From positions 1 through 64,000 of the forward strand of contig JBBAVI010000022.1 of assembly GCA_040397785.1 (NCBI GenBank): DNA of 64,000 nucleotides, given 5' to 3'. Under the pieces are notes generated by a model. That model saw only the letters and a program-made list of their open reading frames with translations, was not told the DNA's origin and ran no database searches. The translations under genes were made by a program, and so were the position numbers. The stretch is from M3007 sp040397785. GTDB lineage: Bacteria; Bacteroidota; Bacteroidia; Chitinophagales; Saprospiraceae. Shown in pieces: positions 8,945 through 18,135 of this stretch (the stretch's first letter is position 1; each line of letters opens with the position of its first letter).

Positions 8945-10150
8945 ATGAACAATATTAACACCGCAAGACTGTTCAATGCGTCTTGTATTGCCTTGGTGAC
9001 TACCTCTATGACGTTCGCCATTCGGGCGGGCATGCTCGATAGTTGGCGCACCGAGTTCAACCTGTCTTATGAAGAAGTGGGTGTAATTGCCTCGATGGCA
9101 TTTTATGGCTTTCCTGCTGCGACCATTTTGGGGGGCATCATCCTCGATTCCATTGGGATGGGCCGTATGTTGGCCATTGCCTGGGCTTGTCACCTGGCCG
9201 GTTTAATGCTCACCATTTTTGCGGGCGGTTTCTGGACCTTACTCATCAGCACCTTTTTAGTGGGATTTGCCAATGGCTCGGTGGAGGCGGCCTGTAACCC
9301 GATGGTGGCCAGTTTATTTACCGATCGAAAAACGACCATGTTGAATAAATTCCATGTATGGTTCCCCGGTGGCATCGTGATCGGCGCCGTTTTGGGGTAC
9401 TTGATGGGAGCAATGGGCTTGGGCTGGCGTTTACAGTGCGCAATTATCCTGATTCCGATGCTCGTGTATGGTTATATGTTTTACAAACAGGCGTTTCCGC
9501 GCACCGAACGGGTGGAAAAAGGCATCACGGCCAGCCAAATGGTCACCGCGGTATTTGCCAATCCCTTGTTTTATTTCATTACGGCCTGTATGTTGCTTAC
9601 CGCCAATACGGAATTGAGCACGGGTCAATGGATTCAGTCGCTGCTCAAATCGGTGGTGGCAGCGCCGTTGCTGGTATTGGCCTTTATCAATGGCATCATG
9701 GCCTTGGGTCGTTTTTATGCTGGTCCGGTGGTGCATCGGCTCAATCCAGCGGGTATGTTGTTGGGTTCGGCCATTTTTTCAGCCTTGGGTTTGTTTGCCC
9801 TCGCGCATGCGGAAGGTTGGGCAACCTGGGGCGCGGCGGCTGTATTTGCCATTGGCGTTTGTTATTTCTGGCCTACGATGATTGGTTTTGTGTCGGAGTA
9901 TATTCCCGATAGCGGCGCGCTTGGACTTTCGCTGGTAGGCGGGGCAGGTATGTTGGCTACGGCGATGTTCCAGCCCATTATTGGCAAATGGTTCGATAAC
10001 AACCTGGCCAAGGCTACTGCCCGCGGATTGAGCGGAGAAGAAGCCTCTTTGATTGCCGGTCAGGCAACACTTTCTAATGTTGGGGTGCTGCCAATTATAC
10101 TGATTGTTGCGTTTGGGGGCTTATGGTTTTTTATGCGGGGGAGAAAATAG
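8945..10150 (+). CDS. Major facilitator superfamily transporter
   Basis: The product is 401 residues with about twelve hydrophobic helices and no signal peptide. The first loop carries GGIILDSIGMGRML (about residues 61-74), a degenerate MFS motif A, and a loop between helices 6 and 7 holds charged residues PRTERVEKG. The helical pattern and the segment LVGFANGSVEAACNPMVASLF resemble the sugar-proton symporter (FucP/FHS-like) branch, but the substrate cannot be told from sequence. A TACATTTG box at 8898-8905 fits the -7 consensus, 40 bases before the ATG; no TTG lies at the expected distance. It is a single gene with a shared terminator hairpin downstream. Confidence 0.9.
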   Translation: MNNINTARLFNASCIALVTTSMTFAIRAGMLDSWRTEFNLSYEEVGVIASMAFYGFPAATILGGIILDSIGMGRMLAIAWACHLAGLMLTIFAGGFWTLLISTFLVGFANGSVEAACNPMVASLFTDRKTTMLNKFHVWFPGGIVIGAVLGYLMGAMGLGWRLQCAIILIPMLVYGYMFYKQAFPRTERVEKGITASQMVTAVFANPLFYFITACMLLTANTELSTGQWIQSLLKSVVAAPLLVLAFINGIMALGRFYAGPVVHRLNPAGMLLGSAIFSALGLFALAHAEGWATWGAAAVFAIGVCYFWPTMIGFVSEYIPDSGALGLSLVGGAGMLATAMFQPIIGKWFDNNLAKATARGLSGEEASLIAGQATLSNVGVLPIILIVAFGGLWFFMRGRK

Positions 10151-10179
10151 GGTGGAGCGTTGTTTTTTGGACATTAATA

Positions 10180-10222
10180 AACAAATCCCGAACTGGAGAA
10201 TACTTCCGGTTCGGGATTTGTT
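10180..10222. terminator. Hairpin terminator between convergent genes
   Basis: Arms 10180-10197 and 10205-10222 pair over 18 bp with one G:U and a 7-base loop. It lies between the convergent MFS and porZ genes and probably serves both. T runs are weak. Confidence 0.75.
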
Positions 10223-10231
10223 AATTTCACA

Positions 10232-12577
10232 TCAATTAATTATCACCAATTTAGTAATAATCGCATCCGGCGTATCAAAACTCACATTGCTGGTTGCAAA
10301 AATCAAATACACCCCCGTTGCAGCGCGGCGACCCAGGTAATCGCGTCCATCCCATATCGCCTGACCGCCCAAAGATTTGCCTTCGTAGACTAAGTTACCA
10401 GCAATATCCGTAATTTTCACATTGGCATCGCGGGCCAGTCCATAAATGGCAATCGGGCCATCGTAATCGGGCCGCACCGGATTGGGATAAGCATACGGCG
10501 CGTTACTGTTCACATTTCCGCCTGCGGTGGCTTCCCCACGCAGTGAAATCAAGCCTTTTTCGGTACCAATCCATACTTCTCCGGTTTTATTGTTGATCGC
10601 GATGTCCGTAATCGTATTATCAAACAAGGGGCTGTTGGTGCTGGTATAATTGGCCACTTGCGTAAGTGCGTCGGGCGATTGCACAAAAATACCATTCGTT
10701 GTGCCAAACCATTTTCGATTACCGCCGTCTACTGCTATGGTTTTAACATCTTCTGTTTCCAATAAATAGCCGTTGAAATCATCCACCGTCACAATGCGAC
10801 GACGACCCAGGCAGGTCGATTCAAATACATTGCTCCCGCATTCAAAACTCACCACGCCCTGCTGGGTACCTACCCACACATCTCCTTCCAAATCTACCGT
10901 CACGCAGTTCACGGAATTGGTGGGCAGCACACTATTCGTAGTGGTAAAAACTTTATACCGATCGTCGGCCGGACTGTCAATGTCTTTTCCGCTGTCGTAC
11001 ACCATAATGCCTCCATTGAAAGCCACCACAAACCATTTATAGCCATTTTGATCTACCGCCACCTGCAACAACCCCTGGGAGGGAGAAGCACTGAAATTGC
11101 GCAAAGTACCATCAGCCTTGAGCACAGCGATCGGGGCTGCCGATCCATAATTGCTGATCCACAAGTTGTTTGAAGCGTCAAATGCCAATCCGCCAATAGC
11201 AGTTCGGGTTGCGCCGGATGCACCTGCGTTTTTCAGAATTGAGTTTTTTTGCGTGTATTTTTTGGTAAAAACGCCTGCGGTAAAATCAAGCAAGCCGCCT
11301 ACCCAACTGCCCACAAACACTTGATCTTTCGTGGTGCTTGCGGCTACTTTCCACAAATCTACCCAACTAAATTCATCGTCTACCAAGGTCGGAATGGTGT
11401 TTTTATTCCACAAATCCCATTGTTGATCTTTGTACACATACAGGCCATCCTGAAAAAACGGCGCACTCAAGCCCGAGTTTGGGCCCGGGGTGGCGATATA
11501 CGTGGTACCATCTGGCCCAACCGTAATTTCGGCAGATTTATGGTTAAAAGGGGAGTTGTAGGTAAAAAAGTCGCATTTATTGGTCGTTAGGTCGAAATAC
11601 CGAAACCGGTCGTTCAAGTCGGCAAACCAGAATTTTTTAGTACCATCTTCTATGGCATACAAGGGGATGGTCGCATCGCAAGGGCCTTGTATTTCGTACC
11701 GATTTCCATTCGCTTCGAGGTACTCGATCGCACCCTGAAATTCTTTGCGCCAACCAATCAGCACGCCCGGCCCTTCATTCGTGAGGTACACCACCGAGCG
11801 ATTTGGATGGGTGGTAATCAAGGAAAGGGTGTTTCCATTATATTGGTACAAACTTTTTTCAATACCCAGGTACAATTGGTCGTTTTTTACGGTCATGGCA
11901 TTTACCGCGCTACCTTGCGGAAAACCTTGGAGGGTACCCAACGTTTCCCAGCGTCCAAAATCGGCCGGGTTGATATCATTTGCCGGCAGGCGAAAAACAC
12001 CTTCCGTGGTACCGGCGTATAAAGTACTTTGGTATAAGGCAAACGACAACACAGGTGTTTCTACAAACGTGGTGTACACCGCCTCGGCTTTGGTCAAATT
12101 GAGTTTTAAAATGCCAAAACCACAGGCTAAAAAAGCATCCGTGCCATCAAAAGCAATGTCGTATATCTTTTTGTCCCCCACCAGGTTGATATTTTTCTTT
12201 ATAAAGGGCAAATTCGTAACCGTCCCGTCGCTCGGCCGGTATAAATCAATATTGCTGTTCGAATAGGCGATAATCAACATATCCGCTGCAGCATTATAGC
12301 GAATCAGGCCGATGCCCACATCACTCAAGCCTTCTACTTTGGTGATAAAACGGGGGGTACGATCCACTTTATCAATTTCAACCACGGCCCATTCCGTTGC
12401 GTAGTAGGTTTTTTTAGAACTTTGCGTCACGTACGTCGCGCGTTGCCAGGGCAGGTGTTGTTGCCATTCGCCCAAACGAAGCGGTGGAAAAGGAATCGTG
12501 TCGGTTTGTGCAAAAACTGGAAATGCAAAGCAAAGCAGGCTCAGTGCGGTAAGAAAAAGGCGCATATCGTTGATCAT
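10232..12577 (-). CDS. porZ: Type IX secretion system PorZ-like propeller protein
   Basis: The product is 781 residues with a signal peptide (ending PVFAQ), close to the usual PorZ length. Two beta-propellers of the two-component-regulator type fill residues about 30-690, with blades such as WISNYGS, GDVWVGTQQGVVSF and GEVWIGTEKGLISL. A C-terminal domain begins at YPNPVRPDYDGPIAIYGL and ends in RAATGVYLIFAT. This layout and the C-terminal wording match PorZ, the outer-membrane T9SS subunit that delivers anionic lipopolysaccharide to the attachment complex on cargo proteins. No other T9SS core gene is adjacent, which is usual because T9SS genes are scattered. The start at 12577 (MINDM) or 12565 (MRLFL) both leave an intact signal peptide. 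Confidence 0.85.
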   Translation of the reverse strand: MINDMRLFLTALSLLCFAFPVFAQTDTIPFPPLRLGEWQQHLPWQRATYVTQSSKKTYYATEWAVVEIDKVDRTPRFITKVEGLSDVGIGLIRYNAAADMLIIAYSNSNIDLYRPSDGTVTNLPFIKKNINLVGDKKIYDIAFDGTDAFLACGFGILKLNLTKAEAVYTTFVETPVLSFALYQSTLYAGTTEGVFRLPANDINPADFGRWETLGTLQGFPQGSAVNAMTVKNDQLYLGIEKSLYQYNGNTLSLITTHPNRSVVYLTNEGPGVLIGWRKEFQGAIEYLEANGNRYEIQGPCDATIPLYAIEDGTKKFWFADLNDRFRYFDLTTNKCDFFTYNSPFNHKSAEITVGPDGTTYIATPGPNSGLSAPFFQDGLYVYKDQQWDLWNKNTIPTLVDDEFSWVDLWKVAASTTKDQVFVGSWVGGLLDFTAGVFTKKYTQKNSILKNAGASGATRTAIGGLAFDASNNLWISNYGSAAPIAVLKADGTLRNFSASPSQGLLQVAVDQNGYKWFVVAFNGGIMVYDSGKDIDSPADDRYKVFTTTNSVLPTNSVNCVTVDLEGDVWVGTQQGVVSFECGSNVFESTCLGRRRIVTVDDFNGYLLETEDVKTIAVDGGNRKWFGTTNGIFVQSPDALTQVANYTSTNSPLFDNTITDIAINNKTGEVWIGTEKGLISLRGEATAGGNVNSNAPYAYPNPVRPDYDGPIAIYGLARDANVKITDIAGNLVYEGKSLGGQAIWDGRDYLGRRAATGVYLIFATSNVSFDTPDAIITKLVIIN

Positions 12578-12668
12578 TTTGTTGGCTTTATGGTGCAAAA
12601 TAGGGCATTGCGGTTGCCTCATCTGTTTATAAACATTTTACCCCAAAAATTGTCTATTGCTGAACGAT

Positions 12669-14693
12669 ATGGAACATTTTACGGATTTGCTCGCCTTGTT
12701 GAAGCAGGAAAAAGCAGAAGATCAACAACAATTTTTGCAGGCGGTGCGCGAGCGCCCTTTATCTGAAAAGGTGGCGGACGGGTATAGTTGGTACCCGCTG
12801 ATTGTGGTACAAACGGGTTTTGCCCTCGGCGAAAAAGCGTTTGTCGTGGTGGAAAGAACCACCCACCTCAATGAACCCCACAAATTACGCTCCGGCCAAA
12901 GTGTGCGTTTTTTTACCAACCAGGAACAAGGAAAATTCCCCGACCAGCAAGGCGTGATCAATTATGTGGAACGCAACCGCATGAAAATCATCCTCAATGC
13001 CCGCGATGTGCCAGATTGGATCAATATGGGGCATTTGGGCGTGGATATGCTGTTCGACGACCGCAGTTACCTCGAAATGGAGCGCGCCCTGCAAAAAGTA
13101 ATGCAGGCAAAAGGCGATCGGTTGGCCGAACTGCGCAATATTCTGGCGCCGCCGATGCGCGATAAAAAACCGATTCAGCCCAGTTTTTACCCCGCCGAAA
13201 CGCCCTTGCATTTGCCGCCGGAAATGGCTGATTTGAATCCGTCTCAACAAGCAGCCATCCAAATGATTCTCGACGCCCGCGATGTGGCCGTGATTCATGG
13301 TCCGCCAGGTACGGGCAAAACCACCACCTTGGTTGCCGCCATCCAACTACTTTGCAAGCAAGAAAGTACGGTATTGGTCACGGCCCCCAGCAATACTGCC
13401 GCCGATTTATTGACTGAACGTTTGGCCGAAAAAGGGCTTTCAGTGGTGCGTATTGGCAATGTAAGCCGCATTGATGACCATATTTTGCCCCATACACTCG
13501 ATGCGATTTTGGGACGACACCCGGAAAGCAAAAACATCAAAAAGGTAAAAATCGAGGCTGCGGAATGCCGACGCCAGGCTAATCGCTTCAAACGCGTTTT
13601 TGGACAGGAAGAGCGTCGCGAGCGCGAGCACCTGCGCAACCAGGCGCGCGAACTCGAATCCTGGGCCAATGCCCTCGAAGCGCGGCTGGTGGATCAAATT
13701 TTGACTTCCGCGCAGGCCATCACGTGTACGCTCGTGGGCGCGACGCATCCAACCATCGAAAAATACAAATTCCGCACCTGTGTGATCGATGAAGCCGCCC
13801 AGGCCCTCGAACCCGCTACCTGGATTCCGATCACCAAATGCAGTCGGGTGATTTTTGCAGGCGACCCGTTTCAATTGCCGCCAACGGTAAAAAGTATGGA
13901 TGCCGGTAAAAAAGGCTTGAGTAAAACCCTCATTGAGCGCTGTCTGGAACAAATGCCCGAGGCGGTGCAATTGCTCAATGTGCAATACCGCATGCACCGC
14001 TCCATCATGGGCTTTTCCAACCATCATTTTTACGATAATACCTTGCAAGCGCATCATTCGGTTAGCGATAAACGCCTGGTTGCATTAGATCCCGCAGGCG
14101 ATATTGCCACGTTTTTTGAGCCTGTGGTATTTATAGATACGGCTGGAACGGGTTTTGAAGAAAAAATGCAACGGGCCACCGGAAAAAACAGCAACCGCTC
14201 CATGAGCCGTTTTAATCCGGAAGAGGCCCTGCTGCTGCGCGAACATTTGTTGCAATTGCTGGCGCGGTTTAGTCCGGGGCAGGCACCGACCATTGGTATT
14301 TTATCGCCGTATCGCGAACAGGTCAACTACCTCGAACAAATGATCCAGGAAGATGAAACCCTGAGCGGACTGCTGCTGAACCGAAAAGCGCAGGCGCAAA
14401 TGGAAAACATGGAACTCCCGTCGCATAACCATATTACAGTGAACACCATCGATGGGTTTCAGGGCCAGGAGCGCGACGTGATTTATTTGAGCCTGGTGCG
14501 CTCCAATGCCAAAAACGAAATCGGTTTTTTATCCGATTATCGCCGCATGAATGTGGCTATGACCCGCGCACGGATGCTGCTTGTGGTGGTGGGTGATTCG
14601 GCTACGATTGGGCAAAACAAATTTTACAGTGCTTTTTTGGACTATTGCACCACGCATGGGCAGTATCAGACAGCATGGGAGTATATGCGATAG
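12669..14693 (+). CDS. SF1 DNA/RNA helicase, UPF1/SMUBP2-like
   Basis: The product is 674 residues and cytoplasmic. It unwinds nucleic acid using ATP. Motif I is GPPGTGKTT (K217), motif II is VIDEAAQALEP, motif III GDPFQLPP, motif IV-like NVQYRMH, motif V TIDGFQGQERDVI and motif VI VAMTRARM. The DEAA box and QYRMH segment place it in the UPF1-like (IGHMBP2) branch rather than UvrD or RecD. The first 180 residues form the OB-like region of that family, and residues about 280-340 form a charged helical insertion like the stalk. ATG at 12669 is preferred to an in-frame TTG at 12657. It is divergent from porZ with a gap of about 90 bases. Confidence 0.92.
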   Translation: MEHFTDLLALLKQEKAEDQQQFLQAVRERPLSEKVADGYSWYPLIVVQTGFALGEKAFVVVERTTHLNEPHKLRSGQSVRFFTNQEQGKFPDQQGVINYVERNRMKIILNARDVPDWINMGHLGVDMLFDDRSYLEMERALQKVMQAKGDRLAELRNILAPPMRDKKPIQPSFYPAETPLHLPPEMADLNPSQQAAIQMILDARDVAVIHGPPGTGKTTTLVAAIQLLCKQESTVLVTAPSNTAADLLTERLAEKGLSVVRIGNVSRIDDHILPHTLDAILGRHPESKNIKKVKIEAAECRRQANRFKRVFGQEERREREHLRNQARELESWANALEARLVDQILTSAQAITCTLVGATHPTIEKYKFRTCVIDEAAQALEPATWIPITKCSRVIFAGDPFQLPPTVKSMDAGKKGLSKTLIERCLEQMPEAVQLLNVQYRMHRSIMGFSNHHFYDNTLQAHHSVSDKRLVALDPAGDIATFFEPVVFIDTAGTGFEEKMQRATGKNSNRSMSRFNPEEALLLREHLLQLLARFSPGQAPTIGILSPYREQVNYLEQMIQEDETLSGLLLNRKAQAQMENMELPSHNHITVNTIDGFQGQERDVIYLSLVRSNAKNEIGFLSDYRRMNVAMTRARMLLVVVGDSATIGQNKFYSAFLDYCTTHGQYQTAWEYMR

Positions 14694-14888
14694 GGTTCGT
14701 CCGGTTTTTTAACCGTTGCCCCTCCCCTTCCTTTGTATTTTATTTAATTTTATAATTAATTATATATAATATATTGTTTAAAAAGTATTGCGTCACTTAG
14801 AAATGTGACAAATATCAGAACGACCTCTAGCTTAGGTCATGTTCAACGGGCCGTCCTTCCCGATACTTTTGTCAAAAAATCAGACATC

Positions 14889-15458
14889 ATGAAATGGACA
14901 TTCCTATGCTTCTTCTTAATTGTTGGGACTTTTTTATCGGGTCAAACGAGTTACCTCCTCACCAATTTTTCGCTAAAAGTCAGAGGTTCTTCTAACCTGC
15001 ACAGTTGGGAATCTACCGCCAATGAGGTACGCGCAAATGGTACTTTTTCGGTAAAAGCGGGCAACCTTAACGCTATCCAGGCACTATATCTGGAAATTCC
15101 GGTAAAAACAATCAAGAGCACCAAAGGCTCCATGATGGACAATAAAACCTATGATGCCCTGAAAGCAGACGCCCATCCAAATATCACCTTCAAGTTAGAC
15201 AAAGTATTAGGATTGAGCAAACGGGGCGATGGTTACGACATCAATACCATCGGTAATTTGAGCATTGCCGGCACAACGCAAAAAACCGACCTGTTTGTCA
15301 TTGGTAAAGTTGCTAGCGATGGTACCGTTACGTTCAGCGGTTCTAAGAAATTAAAAATGACCGATTTCAATATTAAGCCACCCACTGCATTGATGGGAAC
15401 GCTCACTACTGGCAACGAAATCGAAATCGTTTTCCAGGTCACCTTTAAACAAATCTAA
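14889..15458 (+). CDS. YceI family periplasmic protein (first copy)
   Basis: The product is 189 residues with a signal peptide ending LSGQ. YceI proteins are lipocalin-like barrels that hold a polyisoprenoid chain in the periplasm. Family features are the opening SLKVRGSSNLHSWES, the KSTKGSMMDNKTYDALKADAHPNITF segment and the closing pattern where KMTDFNIKPPTALMG precedes GNEIEIVFQV. An earlier in-frame ATG at 14805 is rejected because a TACTTTTG box (-7 type) at 14864-14871 lies inside that extension and the signal peptide starts at 14889. It heads a cluster with an outer-membrane barrel 13 bases downstream and a second YceI protein beyond it. Confidence 0.9.
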   Translation: MKWTFLCFFLIVGTFLSGQTSYLLTNFSLKVRGSSNLHSWESTANEVRANGTFSVKAGNLNAIQALYLEIPVKTIKSTKGSMMDNKTYDALKADAHPNITFKLDKVLGLSKRGDGYDINTIGNLSIAGTTQKTDLFVIGKVASDGTVTFSGSKKLKMTDFNIKPPTALMGTLTTGNEIEIVFQVTFKQI

Positions 15459-15471
15459 ACCAACACCTTTT

Positions 15472-16839
15472 ATGAAAAACATCATAACCCTTCCCTTGTT
15501 TGCGCTTTTGTTTAGCGCAACAGCCTTAATGGCGCAACAACCTGATATTCAGTACTTTCGCCCTTGGAACAAAGCAGGCATCAATGTTTTCGAGCCTGCT
15601 AAAACAGCCCCGCAACCCGAATTCACGGGCATCAAAGTGCGTATTGGTGGTGCTTTCACCCAGGATTTTCAATCCTTAAAAAGTGAAAACGAACCAACTT
15701 ACGTTGCTACTTCCCCTACCAACGCTGCCAATAAAAATTTCCTGTATGGCGTCGTTAAGGCCGATGATTCAACTTCCGTAACGCTATCGGGTTTTAACCT
15801 GGCTATGGCCAACCTGAACTTAGACATCCAATTGGCCGATGGTATCCGCGTTTGTTTGGAAAACTATATGTCTTCCCGCCACCACCCTGAATTTTGGGTA
15901 AAAGGTGGTTACATCCAGATCGACAAATTACCGATGTTTAACAACCCAAAATGGTACACCGATTATGTACGGGTAAAAATTGGACACTTCCAGCCCAACT
16001 TTGGCGACATGCAGTTCCGCCGCACCGATGCTGGCAACGCAATGTTCAATCCATTTGTTGAAAACCTGATTTTTGATGCATTTACAACCGAAATTGGTGC
16101 AGAAGCATATGTTTTCCCAATCAAAGGTTTGATGTTGATGGGCGGTATGACCTCTGGTTTCATCAATGGTAACATCGATAATTATCCGGATGCTGCGGTT
16201 GCTCCTGCGGTAGAGCCAAGCCAGAAAAAACCTTCCATCACCTTGAAAGCGGCTTACGACAATACTTGGGGCGATTTCCGCTTCCGCCTGTCTGCATCCA
16301 TGTACAACAACAATGGGAGTGCGCGCAACACCTTGTATGCAGGTGACCGCGCCGGTTCGCACTACTTCATGGTTGCAGAGCCTTCTAACGGCACTTACGC
16401 TGGCAACAAAGACTCTGGTAGGTTTACAGCCCTGGGCATTGGCAACAAAGTGAATGCCGTCATGATCAATCCGTTCCTGAAATTCCATGGACTGGAAGTA
16501 TTTGGTTCGTATGAAATCATTAAAGGCCGTACCAACAATGAGCGCAATGGCGCTGAACGCAAATTCAACCAGGTGGCTGTGGAAGGTTTGTACCGTTTCC
16601 TGAAAGAAGAGCAGGCATACGTTGGTGCGCGCTATATTCAGGCAAAAGGTCGTTTAGTGGCTTATACCCAAGACATTACCATCAACCGTTTGGCTTTTGC
16701 AGCAGGTTGGTTCCCTACCAAAAACTTGATGCTGAAAGGCGAATATGTAACCCAGGAATATAAAGATTTTGCGGTAACAGATTACCGCAACGGTGCAAAA
16801 TTTGGCGGATTTGTAATTGAAGCAATCATTGGATTCTAA
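15472..16839 (+). CDS. Outer-membrane beta-barrel protein, porin-like
   Basis: The product is 455 residues with a clear signal peptide (ending ALMAQ). The rest alternates polar and hydrophobic residues in amphipathic strands, and the chain ends in a short strand closing with phenylalanine (EAIIGF), as outer-membrane barrels do. The segment VRVKIGHFQPNFGDMQFRRTDAGNAMFNPFVEN resembles phosphate-selective porin O/P-type proteins. The substrate is not known. It starts 13 bases after the first YceI gene and is followed by a hairpin and a second YceI gene, so the barrel may work with the YceI carriers. Codon use is typical of a well expressed gene. Confidence 0.8.
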   Translation: MKNIITLPLFALLFSATALMAQQPDIQYFRPWNKAGINVFEPAKTAPQPEFTGIKVRIGGAFTQDFQSLKSENEPTYVATSPTNAANKNFLYGVVKADDSTSVTLSGFNLAMANLNLDIQLADGIRVCLENYMSSRHHPEFWVKGGYIQIDKLPMFNNPKWYTDYVRVKIGHFQPNFGDMQFRRTDAGNAMFNPFVENLIFDAFTTEIGAEAYVFPIKGLMLMGGMTSGFINGNIDNYPDAAVAPAVEPSQKKPSITLKAAYDNTWGDFRFRLSASMYNNNGSARNTLYAGDRAGSHYFMVAEPSNGTYAGNKDSGRFTALGIGNKVNAVMINPFLKFHGLEVFGSYEIIKGRTNNERNGAERKFNQVAVEGLYRFLKEEQAYVGARYIQAKGRLVAYTQDITINRLAFAAGWFPTKNLMLKGEYVTQEYKDFAVTDYRNGAKFGGFVIEAIIGF

Positions 16840-16856
16840 ATTTTCTCGGAGGTATT

Positions 16857-16899
16857 GCAGGGGCTTGTTTCTTGTATTTTTTGGGAAACAAGCTCCTGC
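16857..16899 (+). terminator. Intercistronic hairpin after the barrel gene
   Basis: Arms 16857-16871 and 16885-16899 pair over 15 bp with one G:U and a T-rich loop. It lies 18 bases after the barrel gene's stop and 24 bases before the second YceI gene, so it could partly end transcription or stabilise the upstream message. Confidence 0.55.
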
Positions 16900-16922
16900 A
16901 CCCCTTTAAAAAAATCTCCATC

Positions 16923-17570
16923 ATGTGCCCACGGCTCCTCCCTTTTAGTACCTCCGGCGTATTGCTTTTGTTGTTACTGATCGGTTTGACCGGTAGTACC
17001 TGGCACAAGGTTGACAACCTCAAAAAGCGGCTGCGTATCGAACAAGGCAGCAGGTTATACTTGAAAGGCACTTCTAATGTGAACAAGTTTACTTGCGATT
17101 GCGCCGATCAATTCCCCGAACAAATTTTGGAAGCAAAAAGTGCTGGCGGGTATGTGCAATTTCAGAAAGGCAGTTTACATCTGAAAACCAAAAAATTTGA
17201 CTGCCACAATCGGAAAATTGATGCCGACATGCAAAAAGCATTGGATGCCGACCATTTTCCAACCATCCAGGTATCTTTAATCGATGCGCTACAGGATACA
17301 AAATGCCTTCATGGCGGTTGCAAAGACTGGTTTGATGTAAAGGCAAATGTGCATATTACCATCAAAGAGACCACCCAAAAGGCGTTTTTGCACGCAAAAG
17401 TTAAAATAATTGCGCCCGACCGGCTCTTAGTACGGGGTGAAAAAGCCTTTCAAATGAGCACATTCGGGGTGCATCCGCCTGAGGCCCTGTTTGGCATGAT
17501 CAAAGTAGACGACTGGATCACTTTTCATTTTGATTTAATCCTGACGGTGGGGGCAGTAAACCATGATTAA
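16923..17570 (+). CDS. YceI-like protein (second, divergent copy)
   Basis: The product is 215 residues with an N-terminal hydrophobic segment (about 12-25, LLLLLLIGLTG). The mature part has the YceI layout, YLKGTSNVNKFTC near 45, a central DADMQKALDADHFPTIQVSL matching the DALKADAHPNITF segment of the first copy, and the ending MSTFGVHPPEALFGMIKVDD. It differs by several cysteines (TCDCADQ, DCHN, KCLHGGC), which suggests disulfides or metal binding not seen in the first copy. An in-frame TTG at 16872 would start inside the preceding hairpin, so ATG at 16923 is chosen. It probably belongs to the same transcript as the first YceI and the barrel. Confidence 0.8.
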   Translation: MCPRLLPFSTSGVLLLLLLIGLTGSTWHKVDNLKKRLRIEQGSRLYLKGTSNVNKFTCDCADQFPEQILEAKSAGGYVQFQKGSLHLKTKKFDCHNRKIDADMQKALDADHFPTIQVSLIDALQDTKCLHGGCKDWFDVKANVHITIKETTQKAFLHAKVKIIAPDRLLVRGEKAFQMSTFGVHPPEALFGMIKVDDWITFHFDLILTVGAVNHD

Positions 17571-17572
17571 AG

Positions 17573-17650
17573 TGGATTTGAAGGATGGATGGATAAAAGT
17601 TGATTTTCAATGGATTAGCATCCAGCCGTTTTCCTAACTACTTAGCGTTG
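17573..17650 (+). repeat. Dispersed repeat of about 80 bp, copy 1
   Basis: This 78-base stretch starts two bases after the stop of the second YceI gene and matches 51383-51463 with about six substitutions and one 3-base indel. It holds GGATGGATGGAT near its start and a small stem TGGAT-tagc-ATCCA conserved in both copies. No open frame is present. Confidence 0.8.
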
Positions 17651-17727
17651 TATCCTGTTTTTCCATCCGCGAAGCCCGACACGTCAAAATCAAACGAATC
17701 AATTGCATCATCGTTTAAATTCAAACC

Positions 17728-18135
17728 ATGAAAATATTTCTGCTTAAAGGCTTTGTTGCCGGCACCGTTTTGCTGCTACTGAGCTATGCCGCGCTTTACT
17801 TTACTGTGATGTTCTTCCCGGATTTGGCAGAACAGTATTATGACCCCATCTTCAGCTTTGAAGGCATTAAAGGTACCATGTACTTTGTGCATCCTTTTGT
17901 GTTGAGCTTTGCCTTAGCCTGGTTTTGGCGACGCTTTAAAAGCCTTTTTCATGGCCCTTTCTGGTGGCGTGGTATTGAAATGGGGCTGGTTTATGGCCTT
18001 ATCGCAACCATCCCATCTATGTGGATTACATTCAGTTCGCTTGCCGTTTCTTTCAGTTTGGTGGGAACCTGGTTGCTTTACGGGGTATTTCAAGCCATCG
18101 TGGTGGGGATCATTTTTGCAAAACTTAATCCGTAA
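17728..18135 (+). CDS. Small four-helix membrane protein, unknown
   Basis: The product is 135 residues with four hydrophobic segments (about 8-29, 52-67, 83-100, 103-130) joined by short basic loops such as WRRFKSLFHG. I do not recognise a named domain. It follows the YceI-barrel-YceI group on the same strand, separated by 157 bases that contain repeat copy 1, so co-transcription is possible but not shown. The ATG at 17728 starts directly with a positively charged N-terminus (MKIFLLKG), as expected for an inner-membrane protein. Confidence 0.7.
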   Translation: MKIFLLKGFVAGTVLLLLSYAALYFTVMFFPDLAEQYYDPIFSFEGIKGTMYFVHPFVLSFALAWFWRRFKSLFHGPFWWRGIEMGLVYGLIATIPSMWITFSSLAVSFSLVGTWLLYGVFQAIVVGIIFAKLNP

